This document shows, one piece after another, positions 52,967 through 61,342 of a DNA stretch of 64,000 nucleotides. Each line of letters opens with the position of its first letter. Positions within the stretch are counted from its first letter, which is position 1. The notes beneath the pieces are model-generated. The model was not told the origin of the DNA and searched no databases. It worked only from the letters and a program-made list of their open reading frames with translations. A program made the translations under genes and the position numbers. The DNA lies in contig OZ241353.1 in NCBI GenBank assembly GCA_965200375.1, positions 2,666,001 through 2,730,000 on the forward strand, given 5' to 3'. The DNA is from VXYL01 sp965200375. Its GTDB lineage: Bacteria; Pseudomonadota; Gammaproteobacteria; Pseudomonadales; Azotimanducaceae.

Positions 52967-53839
52967 TCACGGTCTCTCTCGCGTCCTGCCGCCTTCGCCC
53001 AGCCGTTGCTCCAACCGCGCCAGCGTCGCTTGGGTGGCGCGCAGCTCGGTCAGCAGTTCCTCCTGCGACGGCGCGCGCACCAGCTCCTCCAAGCGCTCCG
53101 CCTTCGCTTCGGCGAGATTGTCGATCACCACGGCGATGAAGAGGTTGATCACCACGAACGTGCCGAGCACGACGAAGCTCAAGAAGTACGCCCAAGCCCA
53201 CCAGTGCTGGGCCATCGCGTTGTACATCACGTCCGTCCAGTCCTCAAGGGTGACGATGCGGAACAGCGTCAGCAGGGAAATGCCGAGGGTGCGCCAGTGG
53301 GTGGGGTCGGTGTCGTGGAACAGGTAGTAGCCGGCCACGCCGTAGATGTAGAAGATGATGGACATCAGAGCCACGACGTTGAGCATGCTGGGAATGGAGC
53401 GCACCAGCGTGGTGACGATGAGGCGCAGCTGGGGCAGTGCGGAGATCAACCGCAGCACCCGGAGCAGACGCGCCAGCCGGGCCACGGTGGCCAGTTCCCG
53501 CGTCAGCGGCAGCAGCGCGACGACGATCACCGCGAAGTCGAACACGTTCCAGCCGACGCGGAAGTAGCGGAGCGGCTTCGGCCAGGCGGCGATCAGCTTG
53601 ACAGCCGCCTCGGCGATGAAGATGCAGAGGCATGCATCGTTGGCGAGGGCGAAGAAGACGCCGAAGCGGGCGGCGAGGTCCGCCGACGTGTCGAAGCCGA
53701 TGATCACGGCGTTGGCCAGAATCACCGCGACGATGGCGCCGTTGAACCACCGCCACTCGACCAGACGCCGCGCCCAGGCGACCACGGCGCCGGCCTCTGG
53801 GGTCGCCGGTCGAGGCATCGGATCCGTGGTGCGGGACAT
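52967..53839 (-). CDS. BacNav-type voltage-gated ion channel subunit
   Basis: This 290-residue protein has six transmembrane segments and forms a tetrameric pore. S4 carries Arg at about 121, 124, 127 and 130 (RLARLLRVLRL). The selectivity filter TLEDWTD is at 197-203 and resembles NaChBac TLESWAS (Glu in the key position), suggesting sodium or calcium selectivity. The C-terminus ends in a heptad coiled coil (ELLTELRATQATLARLEQRL) that would hold the tetramer. Lengths match bacterial sodium channels of 260-290 residues. Confidence 0.85.
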   Translation of the reverse strand: MSRTTDPMPRPATPEAGAVVAWARRLVEWRWFNGAIVAVILANAVIIGFDTSADLAARFGVFFALANDACLCIFIAEAAVKLIAAWPKPLRYFRVGWNVFDFAVIVVALLPLTRELATVARLARLLRVLRLISALPQLRLIVTTLVRSIPSMLNVVALMSIIFYIYGVAGYYLFHDTDPTHWRTLGISLLTLFRIVTLEDWTDVMYNAMAQHWWAWAYFLSFVVLGTFVVINLFIAVVIDNLAEAKAERLEELVRAPSQEELLTELRATQATLARLEQRLGEGGRTRERP

Positions 53840-53945
53840 GGGCGGGCGATCCTACTCCAAGGCCCGTCTACTCCACCCGGCGCAACGTCGGTTGGACCCT
53901 ATTGGCGCCGCGCCGCGGCTGGAGTCGATGCGGCTGGCGATGCCT

Positions 53946-53975
53946 TTGACAGTGCCTCCAAGCGGACACTATGAT
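53946..53975 (+). promoter_or_regulatory. Sigma-70 promoter of the rpmF-fatty acid operon
   Basis: A consensus TTGACA (53946-53951), an 18-base spacer and TATGAT (53970-53975) lie 71 bases before the rpmF ATG. This is one of the two best promoter matches in the window. It should drive rpmF and probably the fab genes behind it. Confidence 0.75.
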
Positions 53976-54046
53976 CCTCGGCGCCCGGCGGAGAGCCTCC
54001 AGCGTGGAGGGTGCGCCGGAACGACCCACGCTGCGGGACAAGCACG

Positions 54047-54223
54047 ATGGCGGTTCAGAAGCACAAGGTCACGCGCAGCCGGCGCGACAAGCGGCGTTCG
54101 CACCACGCCTTGGCCAGTCCCACCTTGGCGACCGACAACGAGACCGGGGAGACGCATCGGCGCCATCACATCACCGCCGACGGCTACTACCGGGGGCGCA
54201 AGGTGATGGAGTCCCGCGGGTAG
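54047..54223 (+). CDS. rpmF: 50S ribosomal protein L32
   Basis: Its 58 residues begin MAVQKHKVTRSRRDKRR, the universal L32 start, and the basic profile fits. The C-terminal zinc-type Cys ribbon seen in some bacteria is absent (ETGETHRRHHITADGYYRGR), so this is the Cys-free form. In gammaproteobacteria yceD usually precedes it, but no yceD is seen upstream here, where the ion-channel gene is divergent. It heads the fatty acid operon. Confidence 0.95.
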   Translation: MAVQKHKVTRSRRDKRRSHHALASPTLATDNETGETHRRHHITADGYYRGRKVMESRG

Positions 54224-54273
54224 CGGCGTTCGTTTCCGAGGCGCGCCGCGGGCCGCGGCCAATCCGCATTGCC

Positions 54274-55365
54274 GTGGATACCCTCGGCGGCGATGCGCCG
54301 CCGGCCGTGCTTATCGCCGGCGCCCTCGACGCGGTTGCGGACCTGCCCTATGCCGCGCTTGCGTTCTACGGCGACGCTGCCGCCGTTGCGCCGCAGCTTG
54401 CCGGCACCAGCCACGAGGCGATCCACGCGCCCCGCCGGCTGACGGTCGACGACTCGTTGCGGGCGACGCTGCGGGGAACCCTGGACTCCTCCATGCGCGC
54501 CGCGGTCGCCGCGCTGGCGGCCGGCGATGCCGATGCGGTGGTGAGCGCCGGCAGCACCGGGGCGTTGATGGCGCTCTCCCGGCACCTCGTCGGCATGCTG
54601 CCGGGCGCCCGGCGGCCCGCGATCGTCAAGGCGCTCGCCGGCGAGGGCGGACGGATCTTCCGGCTGCTCGACCTGGGCGCCAATCTCGGCGCCGACGCCG
54701 CCGGCCTGCACCAGTTCGCCCGCATGGGCGTGGCGGCGGCAATGGACGGCGGCGTGTCGACGCCGACCGTGGGGCTGCTCAACGTGGGATCGGAGCTGCG
54801 GAAAGGGCCTGCGGTAGTGCGTGCCGCGGCCGGGCTGCTGCAAGCGGACTCTAGGCTGCGCTACGCCGGCTTCGTGGAACCGGATCGAATGTTCGCCGCT
54901 GGCCCGGACGTGATAGTGGCGGAGGGCTTCGCCGGCAACATCGCCCTCAAGGCCGCCGAGGGCGCGGCCCACATGGCACGCTACCTGCTCGCGCAGGAGG
55001 TCGGAGGAGAGCCTTCGGCGGGGGCCGCTCAGGGGCGAGCAGCGCGCGAGGGGGAACCCCTCGCTAGAGAGCCTTCAGCGGGGGTGCGCGAGGGGGAACC
55101 CCTCGCTAGAGAGCCTTCAGCGGGGGTGCGCGAGGGGGCACCCCTCGCTAGAGAAACCGCCGCCGAGCCGCTGCGCCGGCGTCTGCAACGGGCCCGGGCT
55201 GCGTACAATCCACAGAACTACAACGGCGCCATCCTGCTTGGCTTGACGGGCGTGGTGGTGAAGAGCCACGGCGGGGCGGACCGCAACGGCTTCGCGCACG
55301 CCGTGCGCCAGGCGGCGGACGCGCTCTCCGGCACGTTGGTACGGCGGGTCGCAGCGCACCTGTAG
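54274..55365 (+). CDS. plsX: Phosphate acyltransferase PlsX with in-frame repeat insert
   Basis: PlsX makes acyl-phosphate from acyl-ACP for phospholipid synthesis. Motifs include VDTLGGDAPPAV, VSAGSTGALMA, LDLGANLGADAAG, GLLNVGSELRKG, EGFAGNIALKAAEG and YNPQNYNGAILLGL. No ATG, GTG or TTG lies at the expected N-terminus; GTG at 54274 would cut four residues from the first beta strand (IRIA). An ATT/ATC start near 54262-54268 or TTG at 54127 are alternatives. Between the membrane-proximal helix region and YNPQNYNG, about 48 residues of repeats (REPSAGVREGEPLA units) are inserted without breaking the frame. Confidence 0.9.
   Translation: MDTLGGDAPPAVLIAGALDAVADLPYAALAFYGDAAAVAPQLAGTSHEAIHAPRRLTVDDSLRATLRGTLDSSMRAAVAALAAGDADAVVSAGSTGALMALSRHLVGMLPGARRPAIVKALAGEGGRIFRLLDLGANLGADAAGLHQFARMGVAAAMDGGVSTPTVGLLNVGSELRKGPAVVRAAAGLLQADSRLRYAGFVEPDRMFAAGPDVIVAEGFAGNIALKAAEGAAHMARYLLAQEVGGEPSAGAAQGRAAREGEPLAREPSAGVREGEPLAREPSAGVREGAPLARETAAEPLRRRLQRARAAYNPQNYNGAILLGLTGVVVKSHGGADRNGFAHAVRQAADALSGTLVRRVAAHL
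55009..55150 (+). repeat. Tandem 42-base hairpin repeats inside plsX
   Basis: Two exact-length 42-base units (55067-55108 and 55109-55150, differing by one base) follow a diverged longer first unit (about 55009-55066). Each contains GCGAGGGG and CCCCTCGC around GAA or GCA, so each copy can fold into an 8-bp hairpin in RNA or single-stranded DNA. The unit length is a multiple of three, adding 14 residues per copy. Nothing similar was noticed elsewhere in this window. Confidence 0.85.
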
Positions 55366-55403
55366 ATGCGGCCTGCGACGCTCGGCGACTCCAAGGAGAT
55401 GCG

Positions 55404-56351
55404 ATGAGGATCGGCTTCCTTTTCCCCGGCCAAGGCGCGCAGCGGGTGGGCATGGCGGCGGACATGGGCGCTGTGGCGCCGCTGGTGGACCGACGCCTGG
55501 AGGTGGCCTCCGAGGCGCTCGGCTTCGACCTTGCCGGGATCGTCGCCCACGGTCCCGAAGAGCGGTTGAACAGCACTGAAGTCACGCAGCCGGCGCTGCT
55601 GGCCGTCAGCATCGGCCTGCACGACGCATGGCTGTCGCTGGGCGGGCCGGCGCCGAGGGTGGTCGCCGGCCACAGCCTGGGCGAATACTCCGCGCTGACC
55701 GCGGCCGGCGCCTTGGAATACGAGGCGGCCGTGCGCCTGGTGTACGAACGCGGCAAGGCGATGCAGGCGGCGGTGCCGGCTGGCGAGGGGCGCATGGCGG
55801 CCATCCTCGGCTTGGAGGACGACGCGGTGGCCGAGTGCTGCGCTGGCGTTGCCGAGGGGCTGGGCCTGGCGCGGGCCGCGAACTTCAACGCCCCCGGGCA
55901 GGTCGTGGTAGCCGGCGCCGCCGCAGCAGTCGACGCGGCCGTCGAGGCTTGCCGAGCGGCCGGTGCGCGACGCACGGTGCCGCTGGACGTCAGCGTGCCG
56001 TCGCACTGCCCGCTGATGGCGCCGGCCAGCGAGCGGCTGGCGGCGCTGCTGGACGAAGTGGCGCTTGCCGATCCGCGGGTGCCGGTGGTGCAGAACGTCA
56101 CCGCGGTTGCCGCCGAAGACGCGGCGACCGTGCGCGAGAACCTGCTGCGGCAGCTGGTCTCGCCGGTGCGGTGGTCCGCTTCCGTTTCGGCCATGTCTAC
56201 TGGCGTGGACGCTTTCGTCGAGTGCGGTCCCGGCAACGTCCTCGCCGGGCTGGTCCGGCGCATCGACCGCCGGCTCGCCGTCCACGGCATCGGCGCCCCC
56301 GATGGGCTGGATGCGGCGCTTGCGGCTTGCGGCGCGGCGCGGAGCGCATGA
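55404..56351 (+). CDS. fabD: Malonyl-CoA:ACP transacylase
   Basis: FabD loads malonate onto acyl carrier protein. The 315-residue product has FPGQGAQRVGM at the N-terminus, the catalytic Ser91 in GHSLGEYSAL, a conserved Arg region in VYERGKAMQ, and His in VPSHCPLMAPAS. AAGGAG precedes the ATG at 55404. It overlaps fabG by ATGA and lies 38 bases after plsX. Confidence 0.96.
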   Translation: MRIGFLFPGQGAQRVGMAADMGAVAPLVDRRLEVASEALGFDLAGIVAHGPEERLNSTEVTQPALLAVSIGLHDAWLSLGGPAPRVVAGHSLGEYSALTAAGALEYEAAVRLVYERGKAMQAAVPAGEGRMAAILGLEDDAVAECCAGVAEGLGLARAANFNAPGQVVVAGAAAAVDAAVEACRAAGARRTVPLDVSVPSHCPLMAPASERLAALLDEVALADPRVPVVQNVTAVAAEDAATVRENLLRQLVSPVRWSASVSAMSTGVDAFVECGPGNVLAGLVRRIDRRLAVHGIGAPDGLDAALAACGAARSA

Positions 56352-57079
56352 CGGATTCCAAGGTCGCGCTGGTGACCGGGGCGTCCCGGGGCATCGGCGC
56401 CGCCATCGCAGCCGGCCTGTGCGCGGACGGCCTGTTCGTAGTCGGCACCGCCACCAGCGCCGCCGGCGCGGCGCGAATTTCGGAGGCCTTGGGCAGCAGC
56501 GGCGCCGGGGCGGTGCTGCGTGTCGACGACGACGATGCCGCCGCCGAAGGGCTCGCCGCCATCGGCGATCGGTTCCCGGCGCCGACGGTGCTTGTGAACA
56601 ACGCCGGCATCGCTCGCGACAGCCTGCTGCTGCGCATGGCGCCGGCGCAGTGGAAGCAGGTGGTGGAGGCCAACCTGAACGGCCTGTACCGGGTGACGCG
56701 GCCGCTGCTGCGGGGCATGATGCGCAGCCGCTGGGGGCGCATCGTCAACGTCGGCTCCGTGGTGGCGCGGATGGGCAACGCCGGCCAGGCCAACTACGCG
56801 GCCAGCAAGGCCGGCATCGAGGGCTTTACCCGGGCGCTGGCCCAGGAGGTGGGGTCCCGAGGCATCACCGTGAACGCCGTCGCTCCGGGCTTCGTGGCAA
56901 CGGACATGACCGCGGCCCTTGCGGAGGGGCAGCGCGAGGCGCTTCTGGCGCGGACCGCCCTCGGACGCCTCGGCGCCCCGGCGGACATCGCCGGCGCCGT
57001 GTCCTTCCTGGTCAGCGACGCCGCCGCCTACGTCACCGGCGAGACGCTGCACGTCAACGGCGGCCTGTTCAGCGCTTGA
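56348..57079 (+). CDS. fabG: 3-oxoacyl-ACP reductase
   Basis: FabG reduces the beta-keto group in fatty acid elongation with NADPH. The 243-residue SDR has GASRGIG at 11-17, NNAG at 84-87, and the catalytic Ser137, Tyr150 and Lys154 (GSVVARMGNAGQANYAASK). TVNAVAPGFVATDM and GETLHVNGGLF are typical FabG. Start ATG overlaps the fabD stop. A gap of 78 bases separates it from acpP, where an RBS (AGAAGGAG) precedes the next ATG. Confidence 0.95.
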   Translation: MTDSKVALVTGASRGIGAAIAAGLCADGLFVVGTATSAAGAARISEALGSSGAGAVLRVDDDDAAAEGLAAIGDRFPAPTVLVNNAGIARDSLLLRMAPAQWKQVVEANLNGLYRVTRPLLRGMMRSRWGRIVNVGSVVARMGNAGQANYAASKAGIEGFTRALAQEVGSRGITVNAVAPGFVATDMTAALAEGQREALLARTALGRLGAPADIAGAVSFLVSDAAAYVTGETLHVNGGLFSA

Positions 57080-57157
57080 GGGACACGGCATGGGCGCGAA
57101 ACGGCTACACTAGGCGGGCCGAATCCGATCCATCCGAGAGAAGGAGCCGAGAACAAC

Positions 57158-57400
57158 ATGGCGGACATGAGCAGTGTCGACGAGCGCGTCAAGAAGCTGA
57201 TCTGCGAGCAGCTGGGCGTGAAGGAAGAAGAAGTGAAGGACGAGGCGTCGTTCGTCGATGATCTCGGCGCCGACTCGCTCGACACCGTCGAGCTGGTGAT
57301 GGCCTTGGAGGAGGAGTTCGAGACGGAGATCCCGGACGAAGAGGCCGAGAACATCACCACAGTGAAGGAGGCGATCGACTACATCCTGGCGCACCAGTAG
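57158..57400 (+). CDS. acpP: Acyl carrier protein
   Basis: AcpP carries growing acyl chains on a phosphopantetheine arm. The 80-residue acidic protein has the attachment Ser40 in GADSLDTVELVMALEEEF. N-terminal residues (MADMSSVDERVKKLICEQLG) match AcpP with two to three extra residues. A strong RBS (AGAAGGAG) lies about ten bases before the ATG. It lies between fabG and fabF as in most proteobacteria. Confidence 0.97.
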   Translation: MADMSSVDERVKKLICEQLGVKEEEVKDEASFVDDLGADSLDTVELVMALEEEFETEIPDEEAENITTVKEAIDYILAHQ

Positions 57401-57475
57401 TCTCCCGGGGCATCGAGCGGCTGCTCGCAAGCGCGGACGGGGCCCGACGAAGCATCCGATGAACGAGAACCGCCG

Positions 57476-58717
57476 ATGGCGTTGACCAGGAGACGCGTGG
57501 CCGTTACCGGCCTCGGCCTGCTCTCGCCGATCGGCAACACCGTAGACGAAGCTTGGCGCAACGCCCTTGCGGGCAAGAGCGGCGCCGCCGCTATCGACGC
57601 CTTCGACACCGCCGGGCACAGCGTCACCATTGCCGCCGGCGTCAAGGACCTGGCCGTGCAGGACTACATGGACCGCAAGGAAGCGCGGCGCATCGATCCG
57701 TTCATCCAGTACGGGATGATCGCCGGCATCCAGGCGATACGCGACGCTGGCCTCGAGAACGTCGATGGCGATGCCGAGCGCGTGGGCGTCGCCATCGGCT
57801 CCGGCATCGGCGGCATCAACACCATCGAGGCGACCCACTCCGTGTGCGTGGACCGCGGCCCCGGGCGGGTGTCGCCGTTCTTCGTGCCGTCGAGCGTCAT
57901 CAACATGATCTCCGGCAACCTCTCCATCAAGTACGGCTTTCGCGGCCCCAACATCGCGGTGGTGACCGCCTGCACCACCGGCACCCACAACATCGGCATC
58001 GGCGCCCGCATGATCCAGTACGGCGAGGCGGACGTGATGGTGGTGGGCGGCGCGGAGCAGGCCACTTCGCCGGTCACGGTGGCCGGATTCGCCTCCATGA
58101 AGGCGCTCTCGACCCGCAACGACGACCCGGAGCGGGCCAGCCGGCCCTGGGACCGGGACCGGGACGGCTTCGTGCTCGGCGACGGCGCCGGGGTGCTGGT
58201 GCTCGAGGAGTTCGAGCGCGCCAAGCGTCGCGGCGCCACCATCTACTGCGAACTCAAGGGCTTCGGCATGAGCGCCGACGGCTGGCATATCACCAGCCCG
58301 CCGGACGACGGCCGCGGCGCTGTGGCGTCGATGCGCAACGCCTTGTCCGACGCGGAACTGGACACGGACGCCGTCGACTACATCAACGCCCACGGCACGT
58401 CGACGCCGCAGGGGGACATCGCCGAGACGCTGGCCATCAAGGCCGTGTTCGGCGACGACACCAAGGTGGCGGTGAGCTCCACCAAGTCCATGATCGGCCA
58501 CTTGCTGGGCGCCGCCGGCGCCGTGGAGGGCATTTTCTCGGTGCTGGCGGTGGCGAAGCAGGTTGCGCCGCCTACCATCAATCTGGACAACGCGGACCCG
58601 GCGTGCGATCTGGACTACGTGCCCCACGAGCCCCGCGCCATGCCCATCGCCGCCGCCCTGTCCAACTCGTTCGGGTTCGGCGGCACCAACGGAACGCTGA
58701 TCTTCACGGCTGCGTGA
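57476..58717 (+). CDS. fabF: 3-oxoacyl-ACP synthase II
   Basis: FabF condenses malonyl-ACP with acyl-ACP. The 413-residue product has the Cys166 nucleophile in VTACTTGTHNIG and the two active-site His in NAHGTSTPQGD (about 306) and KSMIGHLLGAAG (about 343). It ends NSFGFGGTNGTLIF. ATG at 57476 gives the normal N-terminus (LTRRRVAVTGLGLLSPIG). It is 75 bases after acpP. Confidence 0.97.
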   Translation: MALTRRRVAVTGLGLLSPIGNTVDEAWRNALAGKSGAAAIDAFDTAGHSVTIAAGVKDLAVQDYMDRKEARRIDPFIQYGMIAGIQAIRDAGLENVDGDAERVGVAIGSGIGGINTIEATHSVCVDRGPGRVSPFFVPSSVINMISGNLSIKYGFRGPNIAVVTACTTGTHNIGIGARMIQYGEADVMVVGGAEQATSPVTVAGFASMKALSTRNDDPERASRPWDRDRDGFVLGDGAGVLVLEEFERAKRRGATIYCELKGFGMSADGWHITSPPDDGRGAVASMRNALSDAELDTDAVDYINAHGTSTPQGDIAETLAIKAVFGDDTKVAVSSTKSMIGHLLGAAGAVEGIFSVLAVAKQVAPPTINLDNADPACDLDYVPHEPRAMPIAAALSNSFGFGGTNGTLIFTAA

Positions 58718-58767
58718 CGCCGCGCCGGCTGAGGACGCAGCGGGCGACGGGGAGAGCGTAGACCGCG

Positions 58768-59754
58768 ATGGCGCGACGGCTGCTGCTGGCTGCGGCGCTT
58801 GCCGGCTTGGCGTGCGTCGGACTGGCCGGCGGCGGCGTCTGGTACCTCGGCCATCGATCCGGCCAGCCGCTGCAGCTGGACGCCACCACCATCGTGATCG
58901 CCCCCGGCACGCCGCTCGTCGCCGCGGTGGACGCGCTCGCCGCCGCCGGGGCAGGACCCCGCTGGCTGTTGACGCTGCGCGCCCGACAGCGGGGCCTGGT
59001 GCTGCGCCGCGGCGAGTACCGGCTGGTGGCCGGGGAGACGGTCGATGGCCTGTTGGATCGGCTGGCTGCCGGCAAGGTCGTGCAGCATTCGTTCCGCATC
59101 GCCGAGGGCAGCACGGTGCGCGACATGCTGCGGCGCATGGCGGCGGACGGCCGGCTGGCGTTCGACCTGGCTGGCGCAGACGCGGCGGACCTGATGCCGC
59201 GCCTGGGCCTTGCTGGCCACGCCGAGGGGTGGTTCTTCCCCGACACCTACCTGTTCGTGCGCGGCGAACGCGCCTCGGCGCTGCTGGCCCGGGCCAGGGA
59301 GGAGATGGCGAGGCGGCTGGCGGCCACTTGGCGCAAGCGCCAGCCCGGCCTCGGCCTCGAGACGCCGCGGCAGGCGCTGGTGCTGGCCTCCCTGGTGGAG
59401 AAGGAAACCGGCGCCGCGGCGGATCGGCGGCGCGTTGCCGGCGTGTTCCTGCGGCGGCTCGCCAAGGGCATGCGCCTGCAGTCGGACCCGACGGTGATCT
59501 ACGGCCTCGGCGAGAATTTCGACGGCAACCTGACCCGCGCCCACCTGGCCGCCGACGGTCCCTACAACACCTATCGCCGTCCCGGGTTGCCGCCAACGCC
59601 GATCGCGCTGCCCAGTCTCGCGTCGCTGGAGGCGGCCGTGGACCCGGCGGCCGGCGAGGCGCTCTACTTCGTCGCCCGCGGCGACGGCAGCAGCCACTTC
59701 TCGGCGACGCTGGCGGAGCACAACGACGCCGTGCGCCGCTACCAGCTGCGCTGA
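58768..59754 (+). CDS. mltG: Endolytic peptidoglycan transglycosylase MltG
   Basis: MltG cleaves nascent glycan strands and sets their length. The 328-residue protein has an N-terminal TM helix (LLLAAALAGLACVGLAGG), a LysM-like part, the catalytic Glu at about 211 in LASLVEKETG, and the LQSDPTVIYGLG and RPGLPPTPIALPS signatures. It follows fabF by 50 bases and precedes tmk by six, the usual gammaproteobacterial order. Confidence 0.94.
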   Translation: MARRLLLAAALAGLACVGLAGGGVWYLGHRSGQPLQLDATTIVIAPGTPLVAAVDALAAAGAGPRWLLTLRARQRGLVLRRGEYRLVAGETVDGLLDRLAAGKVVQHSFRIAEGSTVRDMLRRMAADGRLAFDLAGADAADLMPRLGLAGHAEGWFFPDTYLFVRGERASALLARAREEMARRLAATWRKRQPGLGLETPRQALVLASLVEKETGAAADRRRVAGVFLRRLAKGMRLQSDPTVIYGLGENFDGNLTRAHLAADGPYNTYRRPGLPPTPIALPSLASLEAAVDPAAGEALYFVARGDGSSHFSATLAEHNDAVRRYQLR

Positions 59755-59760
59755 GCGGAC

Positions 59761-60414
59761 ATGACGGCGACACCGGCAGGGCATCCCCGGCGCGGTCGGT
59801 TCATTACCGTCGAGGGCGCGGAAGGCGTCGGCAAGAGCACCAACATGGCCTTCGTGCAGCGGCTGCTGGAGGCCCGAGGCGTGGCCGTCGTCGCCACTCG
59901 GGAGCCGGGCGGCACATGTCTGGCCGAGGAGGTGCGGCAACTGCTGCTGGCGCCGCGCTCGGAGGCGGTGGACCCTGTGGCGGAGACGCTGCTGGTCTTC
60001 GCCGCCCGGGCGCAGCACCTGGCGGTGCGCGTCGAGCCGGCCCTGGCGGCGGGCACATGGGTGCTTTGCGATCGCTTCACGGACTCCACCTTTGCCTACC
60101 AGGGCGGCGGCCGCGGCGTGTCCGAGGGCCTGCTGGCCCAGCTGGCGGAACAGGTGCATGGCAGCCGCTGGCCCGATCTGACGCTCTATCTGGACGCGCC
60201 CTTCGAGATAGGGGCCGGACGCCTCGCCGATCGCCCGCGGGATCGGATCGAACAGGAGGGCGCCGCCTTCTTCGAGCGCGTCCGGGCGGTGTTCCGCCAG
60301 CGCGCGCGGCAACTGCCGCGCATCACCCTCGTGGATGCGGACCGCCCGCTGGCGGCGGTGCAGCAGGACCTCGCCCGCACGATGGACGCGGCGCTGGCCA
60401 AGTGGCTGCCGTGA
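59761..60414 (+). CDS. tmk: Thymidylate kinase
   Basis: Tmk phosphorylates dTMP to dTDP. The 217-residue product has P-loop GAEGVGKST at 19-27, the DRY-like Asp/Arg in CDRFTDSTFAYQGGGRG, and REPGGTCLAEEVRQLLL. ATG at 59761 follows mltG by six bases. The holB start overlaps its stop by GTGA. Confidence 0.95.
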   Translation: MTATPAGHPRRGRFITVEGAEGVGKSTNMAFVQRLLEARGVAVVATREPGGTCLAEEVRQLLLAPRSEAVDPVAETLLVFAARAQHLAVRVEPALAAGTWVLCDRFTDSTFAYQGGGRGVSEGLLAQLAEQVHGSRWPDLTLYLDAPFEIGAGRLADRPRDRIEQEGAAFFERVRAVFRQRARQLPRITLVDADRPLAAVQQDLARTMDAALAKWLP

Positions 60415-61316
60415 CCGAGCCGCCGTGGCTGGTCGAGCCCAGACGCCGGGCCTTGGCGATGCGCCCGCGGCTGCCCCACGCCATGCTGGTGCAAGGCCCC
60501 GCGGGCTGGGGCCAGGAGCGGCTTGCGGGCGCTCTGGCGCTTGAGCTGCTGGGCCTGGACCCGAACCGCACCGCGGCGGAGGTGGCGCATCCGGACCTGC
60601 GTTGGCTGGCGCCGGAAGGCGGCGCCATCCGCGTGGACGCGGTGCGCGGACTGGTGGAGTTTCTGGTGCGTACGCCGCAGCTGGCACCGCGCAAGGTGGC
60701 GGTGCTGGCGACGGCGGAGCGGATGAACGCCAATGCGGCCAACGCGCTGCTGAAGACGCTGGAGGAACCGCCGCCGGAGAGCTTCGTCGTCGCCTGCACG
60801 GGCCAGCCCGGGCGCCTGCTGCCGACCATCCGCAGCCGCTGCCAGCGCATAGAGGTGCGCCCGGGAACGCCGGCCGACGTGCTGGCCTGGCTCGCCGATG
60901 CCGGCGCGGACCTCGAGCAGGCCGGCTATCTGGCGGTGGAGTACGGCGGCGCCCCCTTCGCCGCGCTGGCGGCGTTGGAGAACGGGCAGGCGCCGCTGTG
61001 GCCGGCGCTGGCCGCGGCGGGCCGCGATGCCAGCGGCATCGGCGCCTTGGCGGAGGAGCGTCGGGAGGAAGATTTGGCGGACCTCGCCGGGCGCTGGCTG
61101 TGCATCCTGCACTGGCAGCTTCGGCGCTTGGCAGGGCAGGGCGAGGCGGCGTCCGCGCTGCTCGGCTTTGCCGCGGATCTCGCCCTCGTGCGCCAGACGG
61201 CGCTCCTGAATCCGGCGCTCAACAAGCCGCTGCAGCTGCGCCGCCTGCTGTTGCGCTGGCGCCAGCTGTGGCCGCTGCTGCCGCCGACGCCGCCGCGCCT
61301 GGACGGCGTGGGCTGA
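60411..61316 (+). CDS. holB: DNA polymerase III delta' subunit
   Basis: HolB is the stator subunit of the clamp loader. The 301-residue protein has HAMLVQGPAGWGQERLAGAL (a Walker A-like loop where Lys is replaced by Gln, acceptable for delta'), LVEFLVRTPQLAPRKVAVL, AERMNANAANALLKTLEEPP and the SRC in TIRSRCQRIEV. Between the Walker-like loop and PDLRWL the usual four-Cys zinc module (CxxC...CxxC) is missing, replaced by GLDPNRTAAEVAH. The start is GTG at 60411. Confidence 0.9.
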   Translation: MTEPPWLVEPRRRALAMRPRLPHAMLVQGPAGWGQERLAGALALELLGLDPNRTAAEVAHPDLRWLAPEGGAIRVDAVRGLVEFLVRTPQLAPRKVAVLATAERMNANAANALLKTLEEPPPESFVVACTGQPGRLLPTIRSRCQRIEVRPGTPADVLAWLADAGADLEQAGYLAVEYGGAPFAALAALENGQAPLWPALAAAGRDASGIGALAEERREEDLADLAGRWLCILHWQLRRLAGQGEAASALLGFAADLALVRQTALLNPALNKPLQLRRLLLRWRQLWPLLPPTPPRLDGVG

Positions 61317-61342
61317 CCGCCAGCCGCAACGGCCTCGAGGGC

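Noticed and set aside
55009..55150. Possible CRISPR array
   Set aside because: The repeats are contiguous 42-base units without unique spacers and lie inside a coding sequence, so this is a tandem repeat.
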